Assembly (NCBI GenBank): GCA_947565985.1
Contig: CANOID010000016.1
Coordinates: 1 to 36,306, forward strand
Reading direction: 5' to 3'
DNA from: an uncultured Lachnoclostridium sp.
Lineage (GTDB): Bacteria; Bacillota; Clostridia; Lachnospirales; Lachnospiraceae
Length of the DNA stretch: 36,306 bases
The translations under genes and the position numbers were made by a program. Numbering within the stretch: the stretch's first letter is position 1; every line of letters begins with the position of its first letter. Under the pieces are notes generated by a model. That model searched no databases and was not told the origin of the DNA. It worked only from the letters and a program-made list of their open reading frames with translations. Below, piece by piece: positions 16,411 through 24,983 of this stretch.

Positions 16411-17811
16411 TTACTCCCCTATATTATATACAATAATTCCAGTTCCACGTCTTGCATATTCAACGTGGTGGTTTTCTTCTGTAACCATTGTTTTTACCCC
16501 ATTAATTGATATTGCAGTTCCTGGATTTACAACTTTATTAATAGTAATTTTGGCAAGATTTGACTTAGCCATCTGGTCTACTATTTCTTGTAATCTCTTT
16601 TCCAGCTCATTGACCTTTGTATCACATTCTATCTTAACACGCATTAGCTGCATACGTTTTTTACTAAGGTCAGGAGTGTTAAGCCTTTCCATAGCAAGCT
16701 TTATCTTTTCCAGTGCATTAGTGACATCTCTAAGTGCCTTTTCACTTTCTTCTTTATTGTGTTCACACTGTGAAAGCAATGCAAATAAATCCCCATCAAC
16801 ACCTGCTTTTATCTCAGTTCTAACTTCAGACATATTGCCTATAATATTGGCACGTATATATCTCATCGCAGATACTGACCCTCCTACTATTACACCATAC
16901 TTTCCTGAAACTATTATATCCTGTCCACAGTCAATAATAGTATTCATAATAGCGTTTGCCTGTACATCACCTTTACATACAATATTTGCCTGTTCAAAAA
17001 ATTTTCCTTTTACATCCCCACCTGCTTCTATTTTTCCTTTGCCGTTGCCCTGCATTCCATTCTTAAGTACAACATCTTTTTTTGCATAGAGTGCTGCCTG
17101 CTCTACATACCCATCAACAATTATAGAACCTTTTTGAGAAGTTACACATACTCCAGTACATACATTACCACGAATATGTATATCATTCTGAAATTCAATA
17201 TCCCCTGTATTATACGTTACGTCGCCCTCTATAACCAGTTCATTATCTACAACAAGTCTTTTGTCTAAATAAGTAACTTTACCCTCATACTTTGCTGTAT
17301 AATTTATGCCCTTTTCATCAACATTGAAACCTTTGCCTTTTAACTTAGCTAAATCCCTACCTTTTTTAGCAAGAATCGAACCTCCACGGACATTCACTCC
17401 GTTTTTACATGGAATGGATGGATGGTATGTTACAAGGTGCTGCCCCTGTATCACAGATGGTACACTTCCATATTCTGAATAATCGACAGAGCCATCTTTT
17501 AATATTTTTGGTTTAGTATCAAGCTGTGTATCAAAAAAGAACTCAAACCAGCCGTCTGTGCCATCAACAGCAGGTGTGCCTTGGGCAAATTTTACGTTTT
17601 TATCAAAAACTTTCTTTACAAGGATAGTTTTTAATACATCTTCATTAATGCCATAGACAACTCCTGCATCTTTTACAGCATCTAGGAGCATTGCTAGTGT
17701 ATATCCCTCTCCAACTGCAGGCTGTCTTATGCATATATATGCTGCTGCCGCATCATCAGATATTGTTACCCGAATGTTTAAAACATCCTTTTCTACATTG
17801 TTTTCCTGCAT
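16411..17811 (-). CDS. FapA-like DUF342 protein
   Basis: 466 residues. The N-terminal 180 form the FapA N-terminal domain (GSVPSVIQGQHLVTYHPSIPCKNGVNVRGG). The central stretch 190-330 is a right-handed beta-helix of short repeats (DIEFQNDIHIRGNVCTGV, IIVDGYVEQAALYAKKDVVL). The C-terminus has a coiled-coil pair and the INKVVNPGTAISINGV motif. The family includes the Vibrio flagellar assembly protein A and polar-localisation factors; many non-flagellated Clostridia carry it. GGAGGGG lies 5 nt before the ATG. First gene of the operon with the 60-aa and TPR proteins; role unknown, possibly envelope organisation. Confidence 0.85.
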   Translation of the reverse strand: MQENNVEKDVLNIRVTISDDAAAAYICIRQPAVGEGYTLAMLLDAVKDAGVVYGINEDVLKTILVKKVFDKNVKFAQGTPAVDGTDGWFEFFFDTQLDTKPKILKDGSVDYSEYGSVPSVIQGQHLVTYHPSIPCKNGVNVRGGSILAKKGRDLAKLKGKGFNVDEKGINYTAKYEGKVTYLDKRLVVDNELVIEGDVTYNTGDIEFQNDIHIRGNVCTGVCVTSQKGSIIVDGYVEQAALYAKKDVVLKNGMQGNGKGKIEAGGDVKGKFFEQANIVCKGDVQANAIMNTIIDCGQDIIVSGKYGVIVGGSVSAMRYIRANIIGNMSEVRTEIKAGVDGDLFALLSQCEHNKEESEKALRDVTNALEKIKLAMERLNTPDLSKKRMQLMRVKIECDTKVNELEKRLQEIVDQMAKSNLAKITINKVVNPGTAISINGVKTMVTEENHHVEYARRGTGIIVYNIGE

Positions 17812-17879
17812 ACAATCCCCTCCTAACTTCCGTTACTACTCATAATATTGGTTCTTAAAGAGCAGAGTTACATATCTTA

Positions 17880-17908
17880 ATTATATATGAGTTTGTCATA
17901 TATTGCAA
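17880..17908 (-). promoter_or_regulatory. Promoter of the fapA-like operon
   Basis: Minus strand TTGCAA (17903-17908), 17 nt, TATAAT (17880-17885), about 68 nt before the start codon. Confidence 0.65.
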
Positions 17909-17952
17909 TAACCTGTGCAATACTTATTAAAAGTTAAAAGTGTTTTTTAATG

Positions 17953-20592
17953 TTATAGCTTAGCAAGCTCTTCTTCTACTTTCTGCATCATAGTCTGGTA
18001 TTTAGCAAGTTTTTCTTTTTCCTCATCTATCTTCTTTGCAGGAGCTTTATTCATAAATTTTTCATTGCCAAGCATACCATTTACACGCTTTAATTCACCT
18101 TCAAGTCGCTTTTTTTCTTTTAAAAGCCTCTCTTTTTCTTTTTCAAAATCTACAAGGTCAGAAAGTGGCATATATATTGTTGCGTTTTCAATAACTGTTG
18201 ATATTGCACTTTCATCTATGCCAGTCTTGTCCGTCTGTACTGTCACCTCAGATGCAAATAACATATGGTCAAATAAATTTACAAGTGCAGCAAACGTGCC
18301 AGCTACATCTTTATCATCTGCCACTATATAAACTTTTGCCTTACGTGATGGTACAACATTCATAGATGTGCGTGTATTGCGTACTGCTCTTGTAACGGCT
18401 TTCATAAGCTCTACTTTTTGTACAGCTTCTTTATTGTCCCATTCTTTTTTATACTCTGGCCATGGGGATATCATTATTGACTCTTCATCTGGCTTAATTG
18501 TGCTAAAAATTTCTTCTGTAATAAATGGCATATACGGATGAAGTAATTTAAGCGAGCATGACAGTACAGTTTTAAGTGTCCAGAATGCGGTATTTGCTGC
18601 TTTTTCATTATTTTTCTTATTAAACAACCTTGGTTTTACAAATTCAATATACCAGTCACAGAATTCTGTCCATATAAAATCATTTATTTTTTGAACAGCA
18701 ATACCAAGCTCATATTTCTCCATATTCTCAGTAACTTCTTTTACAAGTGTATTGACTGCTGAAAGTATCCACTGGTCCACAGGATATAAGTCATTATATG
18801 CAGGTTCAGTAATTTTATTATCTCCAAGATGCATCATAATGAAACGTGAAGCATTCCATACCTTATTGGCAAAGTTACGGCTTGCCTCAACACGTTCCCA
18901 ATAAAAACGCATATCATTGCCAGGTGCATTACCTGTAACAAGTGTAAAACGTAGTGCATCTGCCCCGTACTTTTCAATAACTTCAAGTGGGTCTATGCCA
19001 TTGCCAAGGGATTTACTCATCTTGCGTCCAAGAGAATCACGAACAAGCCCATGTATAAATACAGTATCAAATGGAACTTTGCCAGTCTGCTCTATACCTG
19101 AAAACATCATTCTCATTACCCAGAATGGAATAATATCATATCCTGTAACAAGTGTGCTTGTAGGATAAAAATAATCCATTTCTTCAGTTTTATCTGGCCA
19201 TCCAAGTGTTGAAAATGGCCACAGGGCTGACGAAAACCACGTATCAAGTGTATCTGGGTCTTGACGCATTGGCTTACCACATTTAGGGCATACTGCTTCA
19301 CTTTCTTTAGTAACTATCATTTCCCCACATTCATCACAATAAAAAGCAGGTATCTGATGTCCCCACCAAAGTTGACGTGAAATACACCAGTCACGTATAT
19401 TTTCAAGCCAGTGGAAATATGTCTTTTCAAAATGAGGAGGAACAAATTTTGTATCACCATTTTTTACTGCGTCAATCGCAGGTTTTGCAAGCTGCTGCAT
19501 AGCTACAAACCATTGCTTTGAAACTTTCGGCTCTACTGTAGTGCCACAGCGGTAACAAGTGCCTACATTATGCTCATGTTCTTCTGTCTTAATAAGGATA
19601 CCTTCAGCTTCAAGATCAGCAACTATAGCCTTTCTTGCTTCATATCTGTCCATTCCTGCATATTTTGGATAATCTTCAACAATTTTTGCATCATCGGTAA
19701 GTACATTGATAATCTGGAGGTTATGACGAAGACCAGCCTCAAAGTCATTTGGGTCATGTGCAGGCGTAATTTTTACGGCACCTGTACCAAATTCCATATC
19801 TACAAACTCATCTGCTATAACTGGTATCTGTCTGTGAACTAAAGGTAGGTCAAGCATCTTGCCAACCATGTCCTTGTATCGTTCATCTTTTGGATTTACT
19901 GCCACGGCTGTATCGCCAAGCAAAGTTTCTGGACGTGTTGTTGCAAGGTCAATATACCCAGTACCATCTACAGTTTTATATCTGAGATGCCAGAAATGCC
20001 CCGCTTGATTCTCATATTCAACCTCTGCATCTGAAATAGAAGTAAGACATACAGGACACCAATTGATAATGCGTTCACCACGGTATATAAGACCTTTATT
20101 ATACAGCTTTACAAATACTTCTTTAACTGCCTTATTACAGCCCTCGTCCATTGTAAATCTCTCTCTATCCCAATCACATGACGAGCCAATCTTTTTAAGC
20201 TGTTCTACAATGCGTCCACCATACTGCTTTTTCCAATTCCACACTCTTTCAAGAAACTTCTCTCTGCCAAGACCTTCCTTTGTCAACCCCTCACTTTTAA
20301 GGGTTTCAACAACCCTTGCCTCTGTAGCAATAGATGCGTGGTCTGTACCCGGAAGCCAGAGAGCTTCATATCCCTGCATTCTTTTAAAACGTATAAGAAT
20401 GTCTTGTAATGTATTGTCAAGGGCATGTCCCATGTGAAGCTGCCCTGTAATATTTGGTGGCGGCATAACAATAGTAAAAGGTTTCTTATCCTTGTTTACT
20501 TCTGCATGAAAGTATTTTTTATTTAACCATTTTTCATAAGTCCTCTGTTCAATATCAGAAGGATTATAATTTTTCTCCAATTCTTTAGCCAT
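17953..20592 (-). CDS. valS: Valyl-tRNA synthetase
   Basis: 879 residues from ATG 20592 (AGGGG 7 nt upstream; a TTG one codon earlier is less likely). Class I signatures: PPPNITGQLHMGHALD (HIGH-type) and GRKMSKSLGNGIDP (KMSKS). It has the editing domain, a zinc-binding cysteine set (CYRCG, CDECG...CPKCG), an anticodon-binding domain and the C-terminal coiled-coil arm specific to ValRS (KEKERLLKEKKRLEGELKRV). Normal length. Only 100 nt separate it from rplT; no T-box is visible. Confidence 0.97.
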   Translation of the reverse strand: MAKELEKNYNPSDIEQRTYEKWLNKKYFHAEVNKDKKPFTIVMPPPNITGQLHMGHALDNTLQDILIRFKRMQGYEALWLPGTDHASIATEARVVETLKSEGLTKEGLGREKFLERVWNWKKQYGGRIVEQLKKIGSSCDWDRERFTMDEGCNKAVKEVFVKLYNKGLIYRGERIINWCPVCLTSISDAEVEYENQAGHFWHLRYKTVDGTGYIDLATTRPETLLGDTAVAVNPKDERYKDMVGKMLDLPLVHRQIPVIADEFVDMEFGTGAVKITPAHDPNDFEAGLRHNLQIINVLTDDAKIVEDYPKYAGMDRYEARKAIVADLEAEGILIKTEEHEHNVGTCYRCGTTVEPKVSKQWFVAMQQLAKPAIDAVKNGDTKFVPPHFEKTYFHWLENIRDWCISRQLWWGHQIPAFYCDECGEMIVTKESEAVCPKCGKPMRQDPDTLDTWFSSALWPFSTLGWPDKTEEMDYFYPTSTLVTGYDIIPFWVMRMMFSGIEQTGKVPFDTVFIHGLVRDSLGRKMSKSLGNGIDPLEVIEKYGADALRFTLVTGNAPGNDMRFYWERVEASRNFANKVWNASRFIMMHLGDNKITEPAYNDLYPVDQWILSAVNTLVKEVTENMEKYELGIAVQKINDFIWTEFCDWYIEFVKPRLFNKKNNEKAANTAFWTLKTVLSCSLKLLHPYMPFITEEIFSTIKPDEESIMISPWPEYKKEWDNKEAVQKVELMKAVTRAVRNTRTSMNVVPSRKAKVYIVADDKDVAGTFAALVNLFDHMLFASEVTVQTDKTGIDESAISTVIENATIYMPLSDLVDFEKEKERLLKEKKRLEGELKRVNGMLGNEKFMNKAPAKKIDEEKEKLAKYQTMMQKVEEELAKL

Positions 20593-20615
20593 CAACTTAC
20601 CCCTTTTCTAATGAT

Positions 20616-20654
20616 AAAAACGCCCCTTGCTATATTATACAACAAAGGGCGTTT
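20616..20654 (-). terminator. Terminator of infC-rpmI-rplT
   Basis: AAACGCCCCTTG (20618-20629) pairs with CAAAGGGCGTTT (20643-20654), 12 positions with one mismatch, and a T-run follows on the minus strand. The loop contains TATAAT, so a valS promoter may be embedded here. Confidence 0.85.
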
Positions 20655-20692
20655 AACTATATTTATACAACAATGCCCGCATAAACTTTATA

Positions 20693-21049
20693 CTAAGCAA
20701 GCTTTGATTTTGCAATTTCTGTAAGGGATGCAAAACCTTCAGGGTCACTTACTGCCATCTCTGCAAGCATCTTTCTGTTTAAGTCTATATCAGCAAGCTT
20801 AAGACCATGCATAAGTTTACTATATGAAAGACCATTAATTCTTGCAGCAGCATTAATACGCACTATCCACAATCTTCTGAACTGCCTTTTTCTTTCTTTT
20901 CTGCCCGAATAGGAAGAATTAAGTGCTCTCATAACTGACTGTTTTGCAACTCTATACTGTTTAGACCTTGCTCCCCTATAACCTTTTGCAAGTTTTAATA
21001 CTCTGTTATGTTTTTTCTTTGCATTTAAACCGCCTTTAACACGTGCCAT
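20693..21049 (-). CDS. rplT: 50S ribosomal protein L20
   Basis: 118 residues, full length, typical start [30 protein letters not shown] precedes the ATG. It binds 23S rRNA during early 50S assembly and, in Bacillus, represses its own operon through the leader RNA. Last gene of infC-rpmI-rplT, followed by a terminator. Confidence 0.98.
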   Translation of the reverse strand: MARVKGGLNAKKKHNRVLKLAKGYRGARSKQYRVAKQSVMRALNSSYSGRKERKRQFRRLWIVRINAAARINGLSYSKLMHGLKLADIDLNRKMLAEMAVSDPEGFASLTEIAKSKLA

Positions 21050-21067
21050 CTTAATTTTCCTCCTCGA

Positions 21068-21268
21068 TTATTTTGAATATGGTAGTATGCTCTTCATCAT
21101 CTTAACATTTGAAGCATCAACTTCAACTGCTTTCCTAAGTCTTCTTTTCCTTTTTCTTGACTTCTTATTTAAAATATGGCTTTTATTAGCTTTCATCTTC
21201 ATAAGCTTACCTGTTCCAGTAACCTTAAAGCGTTTAGCCGCTGCTCTTTTTGTCTTAATTTTTGGCAT
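21068..21268 (-). CDS. rpmI: 50S ribosomal protein L35
   Basis: 66 residues, Lys/Arg-rich with the family start [27 protein letters not shown] lies 7 nt before the ATG. Middle gene of the operon, 18 nt before rplT. Confidence 0.97.
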   Translation of the reverse strand: MPKIKTKRAAAKRFKVTGTGKLMKMKANKSHILNKKSRKRKRRLRKAVEVDASNVKMMKSILPYSK

Positions 21269-21322
21269 AATATATTCCTCCTTAAAATATAATTACATCT
21301 ATTGAAAAGCTGTAAAACTTTA

Positions 21323-21829
21323 CTAACGTTTTTGTGATAGAAACATAACCATTGAGCGTCCCTCCATCTTTGGTGGCTTATCTATAACAGAAACATCCTC
21401 TAAAAGTTCATAAAAACTGTCTAAAATCTGTTTGCTGTAACTGATATGTGCCATTTCGCGCCCACGGAAACGCAGTGTGACTTTAACCTTATCACCCTTT
21501 GTAAGAAATTTTCTCGCATGGTTTGCTTTAGTATTAAGGTCGTTCTTGTCTATATTAGGTGATAGCCGAACTTCTTTTACTTCCATTGTCTTTTGCTTCT
21601 TCTTAGCTTCTTTTTCCTTGCGTGCAAGCTCATAACGGTATTTACCATAGTCGATAATTTTACATACAGGCGGCTTTGCACCTGGTGCAATTTTTACAAG
21701 GTCAAGTTCTGCTTCGCGTGCAAGTCTCATAGCTTCTTTCACTGGCACAATGCCTAGCTGCTCCCCAGTTTCACTAATCAGACGAACTTCCTTATCCCTG
21801 ATTCTCTCATTAATCATTAACTCGCTAAT
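21323..21829 (-). CDS. infC: Translation initiation factor IF-3, probable AUU start
   Basis: The first ATG (21817) is 18 nt from the GGAGG site, too far. In frame four codons upstream, ATT at 21827-21829 lies 9 nt after GGAGG and gives the N-terminus (M)SELMINERIRDKEVRL, 168 residues. AUU starts are established for infC in E. coli and B. subtilis, where IF-3 discriminates against its own start codon and so limits its synthesis. Both IF-3 domains are present (IIDYGKYRYELARKEKEAKK linker; VTLRFRGREMAH). First gene of infC-rpmI-rplT. Confidence 0.93.
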   Translation of the reverse strand: MSELMINERIRDKEVRLISETGEQLGIVPVKEAMRLAREAELDLVKIAPGAKPPVCKIIDYGKYRYELARKEKEAKKKQKTMEVKEVRLSPNIDKNDLNTKANHARKFLTKGDKVKVTLRFRGREMAHISYSKQILDSFYELLEDVSVIDKPPKMEGRSMVMFLSQKR

Positions 21830-21844
21830 GTTAGTACACCTCCA

Positions 21845-22037
21845 AAATAAAAATATAATACGAAAAAAAACGTAGAAAGCAAAGACAATCCACGTTTATC
21901 AATTAATATATATGCATAAGATATACAAAGTATTACTTTTTATTCTGAAATATATCAACCATACAACCCGGGACACTTAAATGTGCTAAGGTGAGAGTGG
22001 ATTACTCTACTTTACTGCTGCCTGTACAGCAATTAGT
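21845..22037 (-). ncRNA. infC operon leader RNA, L20-type
   Basis: About 190 nt of structured RNA between the promoter and infC. Visible local hairpins on the minus strand are GCTGTACAGGCAGC and GAGTAATCCACTC, followed by GCACATTTAAGTGTCCCGGG and then the terminator. Position and layout match L20 leaders; an exact family match was not tested. Confidence 0.55.
21862..21897 (-). terminator. Leader terminator (attenuator) before infC
   Basis: AAACGTAGA (21868-21876) and TCCACGTTT (21889-21897) form a 9-position stem with one mismatch, followed on the minus strand by eight or more T. It sits only about 25 nt before the infC ribosome binding site, so it must control entry into the operon. In Bacillus the equivalent leader is controlled by L20. 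Confidence 0.8.
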
Positions 22038-22066
22038 ATGCTATCACATGAAGTCTGCCTTGTCAA
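22038..22066 (-). promoter_or_regulatory. Promoter of infC-rpmI-rplT
   Basis: Minus strand TTGACA (22061-22066), 17 nt, TAGCAT (22038-22043). Confidence 0.65.
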
Positions 22067-22092
22067 GTGTTTTTTAAGCATATTTTTCTTAC

Positions 22093-22121
22093 TTTAGAAT
22101 AAATATATTACAAATTATAAT
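22093..22121 (+). promoter_or_regulatory. Candidate promoter of the lipoprotein gene
   Basis: TTTAGA (22093-22098), 17 nt, TATAAT (22116-22121), 15 nt before the start codon. Divergent from the infC promoter. Confidence 0.4.
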
Positions 22122-22135
22122 AAGGGCGAAATACT

Positions 22136-22570
22136 ATGCACACCCACAAAAAAACTTTTTTCAACCAGATAAAATTCTGTATTTTTCTATCTATTATTAT
22201 ATTTCCGCTTCTTTTAATGACAGGATGCGAAAAAAAAGAAGAAGAAAAAACCTCATCTGTTGATTTTACAGTAGTAACAGATGGCGATATTCCTAAAGAA
22301 TTGAAGAAATTAATTAAAGAACGACGCAAAAATCCATTTGAACTTAGTTACAGTGATGGTTCATATCTATATGCCGTAAAAGGTTATGGCAGACAGGAAA
22401 CACAGGATTACAATATTAAAGTAAATGACTTCTATATATCTGATGATTCGCTGGTATTTGATACAGAATTATCTGGTCCTGAAAAAAGTGAAAATGTTGC
22501 CCAGAAACCTTCATATCCATACATAGTTGTCAAAACAAAATATATGGAAAACTCCATTATATTTAAATAA
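22136..22570 (+). CDS. Small lipoprotein, PrcB-like C-terminus
   Basis: 144 residues: type II signal peptide with lipobox LMTGC (C31), a short charged linker (EKKEEEK), then about 100 residues ending in YPYIVVKTKYMENSIIFK. This ending resembles the PrcB C-terminal domain seen in small secreted or lipoproteins of Clostridia (tentative). The ribosome site is weak. It could share transcription with GH31 105 nt downstream, but an AT-only hairpin lies between them. Confidence 0.7.
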   Translation: MHTHKKTFFNQIKFCIFLSIIIFPLLLMTGCEKKEEEKTSSVDFTVVTDGDIPKELKKLIKERRKNPFELSYSDGSYLYAVKGYGRQETQDYNIKVNDFYISDDSLVFDTELSGPEKSENVAQKPSYPYIVVKTKYMENSIIFK

Positions 22571-22592
22571 ACAAAAATTTCTAAATTTTGTA

Positions 22593-22621
22593 TTTACAAA
22601 TCCCATTTAAATTTGTATCAT
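22593..22621 (+). promoter_or_regulatory. Candidate promoter of the GH31 gene
   Basis: TTTACA (22593-22598), 17 nt, TATCAT (22616-22621). The predicted start falls in the 5' arm of the inverted repeat at 22621-22664. Confidence 0.5.
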
Positions 22622-22664
22622 TTCAGTATAGTAACAACAGTACAATAGAACCAATATACTGAAA
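22621..22664 (+). repeat. 10-bp inverted repeat at the GH31 start region
   Basis: TTTCAGTATA (22621-22630) and TATACTGAAA (22655-22664) are perfect inverted copies 24 nt apart. The right arm abuts the ribosome binding site (AGGAG, 22664-22668). It could be an operator or an mRNA stem affecting ribosome access. Confidence 0.55.
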
Positions 22665-22675
22665 GGAGTAGCGAA

Positions 22676-24982
22676 ATGAAAAACAAACACATAAAACAAA
22701 GTATGCCATCTGTAATTGTACGAAATGAAGAATTGCTTGAAAATGCTTCATTGAAAATAGAAGCAATAACAGATAATATAATTAGAATCCACACCATTCC
22801 CAATGATAAAGACTACAGTTATGTTTCTTTTGCTTTAGATGATTCGTTAGAAGCAAAAGGACAGTTTAGCGTATCACAATATAATTCTACAATAACAGCT
22901 ACAACAGATTCCATTACTGTTAAAATTAAAGAAACACTTGAAATTGATATATATGACAAAGATGGTAATCTGTTGTGTGCTGACTGCAAACCTGCACGTC
23001 AGGAAATAGATAAATATACACAAGCTGAAATAGAACAATTAAAGCAGGAAGGTCATATGCCGGACACTCTTGATACCAGCTTTAAATACAAGGTAACCAA
23101 AAGAATCATTGGCAATGAAGCATTTTATGGTTTAGGTGATAAAACAGGTTTCCTTAACAAAAGAGGATATGAATATATTATGTGGAATTCTGACAACCCA
23201 GAACCTCATGTAGAAAATACAACTTTTAGCGCACTCTACAAATCAGTTCCATTTTTTATAGTACACCATGAGAACTGCACATATGGCATTTTCCTCGACA
23301 ACACGTATAAGACATATTTTGACCTTGGATGCTTAGATGCAGGAAGTTATTCATTTGCAGTAACTAATGGCGAACTTAATTACTATTTTATATACGGAAA
23401 AAATATTAAAGAAGTTATAAAAGGCTATACCAGTCTTACAGGACGCAGTCCTCTCCCACAGTTGTGGACACTTGGTTATCATCAGTCACGCTGGAGTTAT
23501 ATGTCTGATGAAGAAGTCCTTGAAGTTGCAAATAATTTTGAAAACTATAATGTTCCTTGTGATGCAATACATCTAGATATTGACTATATGGACCAGTTTA
23601 AAGTTTTTACAAGTGATAAAGAACGTTTTTCTGATTTAAAGCAATTAAGCAGCAAGCTTGATGAACGTGGTATAAAACTTGTAACAATAATAGACCCCGG
23701 TGTAAAAGCACAAGATGGTTATTATATTTATGATGAAGGCATTGCTGGCAATCACTTTGCCAAGGCTAAGGATGGCAGTGTCTATCACAATGCTGTATGG
23801 CCGGGCGATGCAGTTTTTCCTGATTTCACATCTTTTGATACACGTTCATGGTGGGCTGATAAAACAAAATATTTAACAGATAATGGCATTAGCGGAATTT
23901 GGAACGATATGAATGAACCAGCAAGCTTTAATGGTCCGTTTCCAGATGATGTAGTTTTTGCTGGTGATGGGAAAGCTCGTCTCCACAATGAAATCCACAA
24001 TGTATATGGACACCTTATGTCAAAGGCAACATATGATGGCTTAAAGAAAAACAGTCAGAAACGTCCTTTTGTGATAACTCGTGCCTGTTACAGTGGTTCA
24101 CAGAAATATACTACTGTATGGACAGGTGATAACCAGAGCATATGGACACACTTAAAACTTGCGATTCCACAATTATTAAATTTAGGTTTGTCTGGACTGC
24201 CTTTTGCTGGTGTAGACATAGGAGGTTTTGGTGCAAACACAACTCCTGAACTTTTATCGCGCTGGATTGAAGCCTGTTGTTTTTCTCCTCTGTTTAGAAA
24301 CCATAGTGCTAAACTGACACGCCGCCAAGAACCTTGGGCATTTGATGAGGCTACTCTTAATATATATCGTAAATATGTTAAACTACACTATAAATTTATA
24401 CCATATCTCTATGATTTATGTTATGAAGAAAGTCTGACAGGTATTCCTATACTTCGCCCACTTGTTATGGAGTACGAAAATGACAAGAACGTAATAAATT
24501 GCAATGATGAATATTTAGTTGGCAGCAGTATACTTGTAGCACCAATTACAGACCAAGGAGCAGTTGCACGCAGTGTATATCTTCCACAGGGTATATGGAT
24601 TGACTATAACAGTGGTAAACGCATAAAGGGTGGCAGATATATACTATACAAAGCACCTATTGACGTATGCCCTATATTTATTAAAGGTGGAAGCATACTG
24701 CCTGTATATCCTGATATTCCAAATCTCAGTCATGAAAATACACAAAGGCTTATTGTAGAATTCTATCCATCTGACGATACAGAAAATTTTAATAATAAAA
24801 CAAATAAATCATGCTATTATATGCATTATCAAGACAATGGAACAGATTTTAAATACCAAGCAGGCGAATATAACTTATACAAATTCAGCTTTTCCTCAAA
24901 TCGCCCAAATGGTCTTAAAGCTGAACTTACAAAAAACGGATATAAAAATAAATATAAACATATATCCGCTGTAATCAAATAG
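22676..24982 (+). CDS. Glycoside hydrolase family 31 alpha-glucosidase
   Basis: 768 residues, no signal peptide, so intracellular. N-terminal beta-sandwich, then a TIM barrel with the GH31 nucleophile motif GIWNDMNEPA (D411) and acid/base D485 in WTGDN. Also HQSRWSYMS, LDIDYMDQFKVF and FAGVDIGGFG, as in family alpha-glucosidases. Members release glucose (or xylose) from the non-reducing ends of alpha-linked oligosaccharides; exact specificity cannot be read from sequence. AGGAG lies 7 nt before the ATG. It is convergent with the FHA gene, with 1 bp between stop codons. Confidence 0.93.
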   Translation: MKNKHIKQSMPSVIVRNEELLENASLKIEAITDNIIRIHTIPNDKDYSYVSFALDDSLEAKGQFSVSQYNSTITATTDSITVKIKETLEIDIYDKDGNLLCADCKPARQEIDKYTQAEIEQLKQEGHMPDTLDTSFKYKVTKRIIGNEAFYGLGDKTGFLNKRGYEYIMWNSDNPEPHVENTTFSALYKSVPFFIVHHENCTYGIFLDNTYKTYFDLGCLDAGSYSFAVTNGELNYYFIYGKNIKEVIKGYTSLTGRSPLPQLWTLGYHQSRWSYMSDEEVLEVANNFENYNVPCDAIHLDIDYMDQFKVFTSDKERFSDLKQLSSKLDERGIKLVTIIDPGVKAQDGYYIYDEGIAGNHFAKAKDGSVYHNAVWPGDAVFPDFTSFDTRSWWADKTKYLTDNGISGIWNDMNEPASFNGPFPDDVVFAGDGKARLHNEIHNVYGHLMSKATYDGLKKNSQKRPFVITRACYSGSQKYTTVWTGDNQSIWTHLKLAIPQLLNLGLSGLPFAGVDIGGFGANTTPELLSRWIEACCFSPLFRNHSAKLTRRQEPWAFDEATLNIYRKYVKLHYKFIPYLYDLCYEESLTGIPILRPLVMEYENDKNVINCNDEYLVGSSILVAPITDQGAVARSVYLPQGIWIDYNSGKRIKGGRYILYKAPIDVCPIFIKGGSILPVYPDIPNLSHENTQRLIVEFYPSDDTENFNNKTNKSCYYMHYQDNGTDFKYQAGEYNLYKFSFSSNRPNGLKAELTKNGYKNKYKHISAVIK

Positions 24983-24983
24983 A

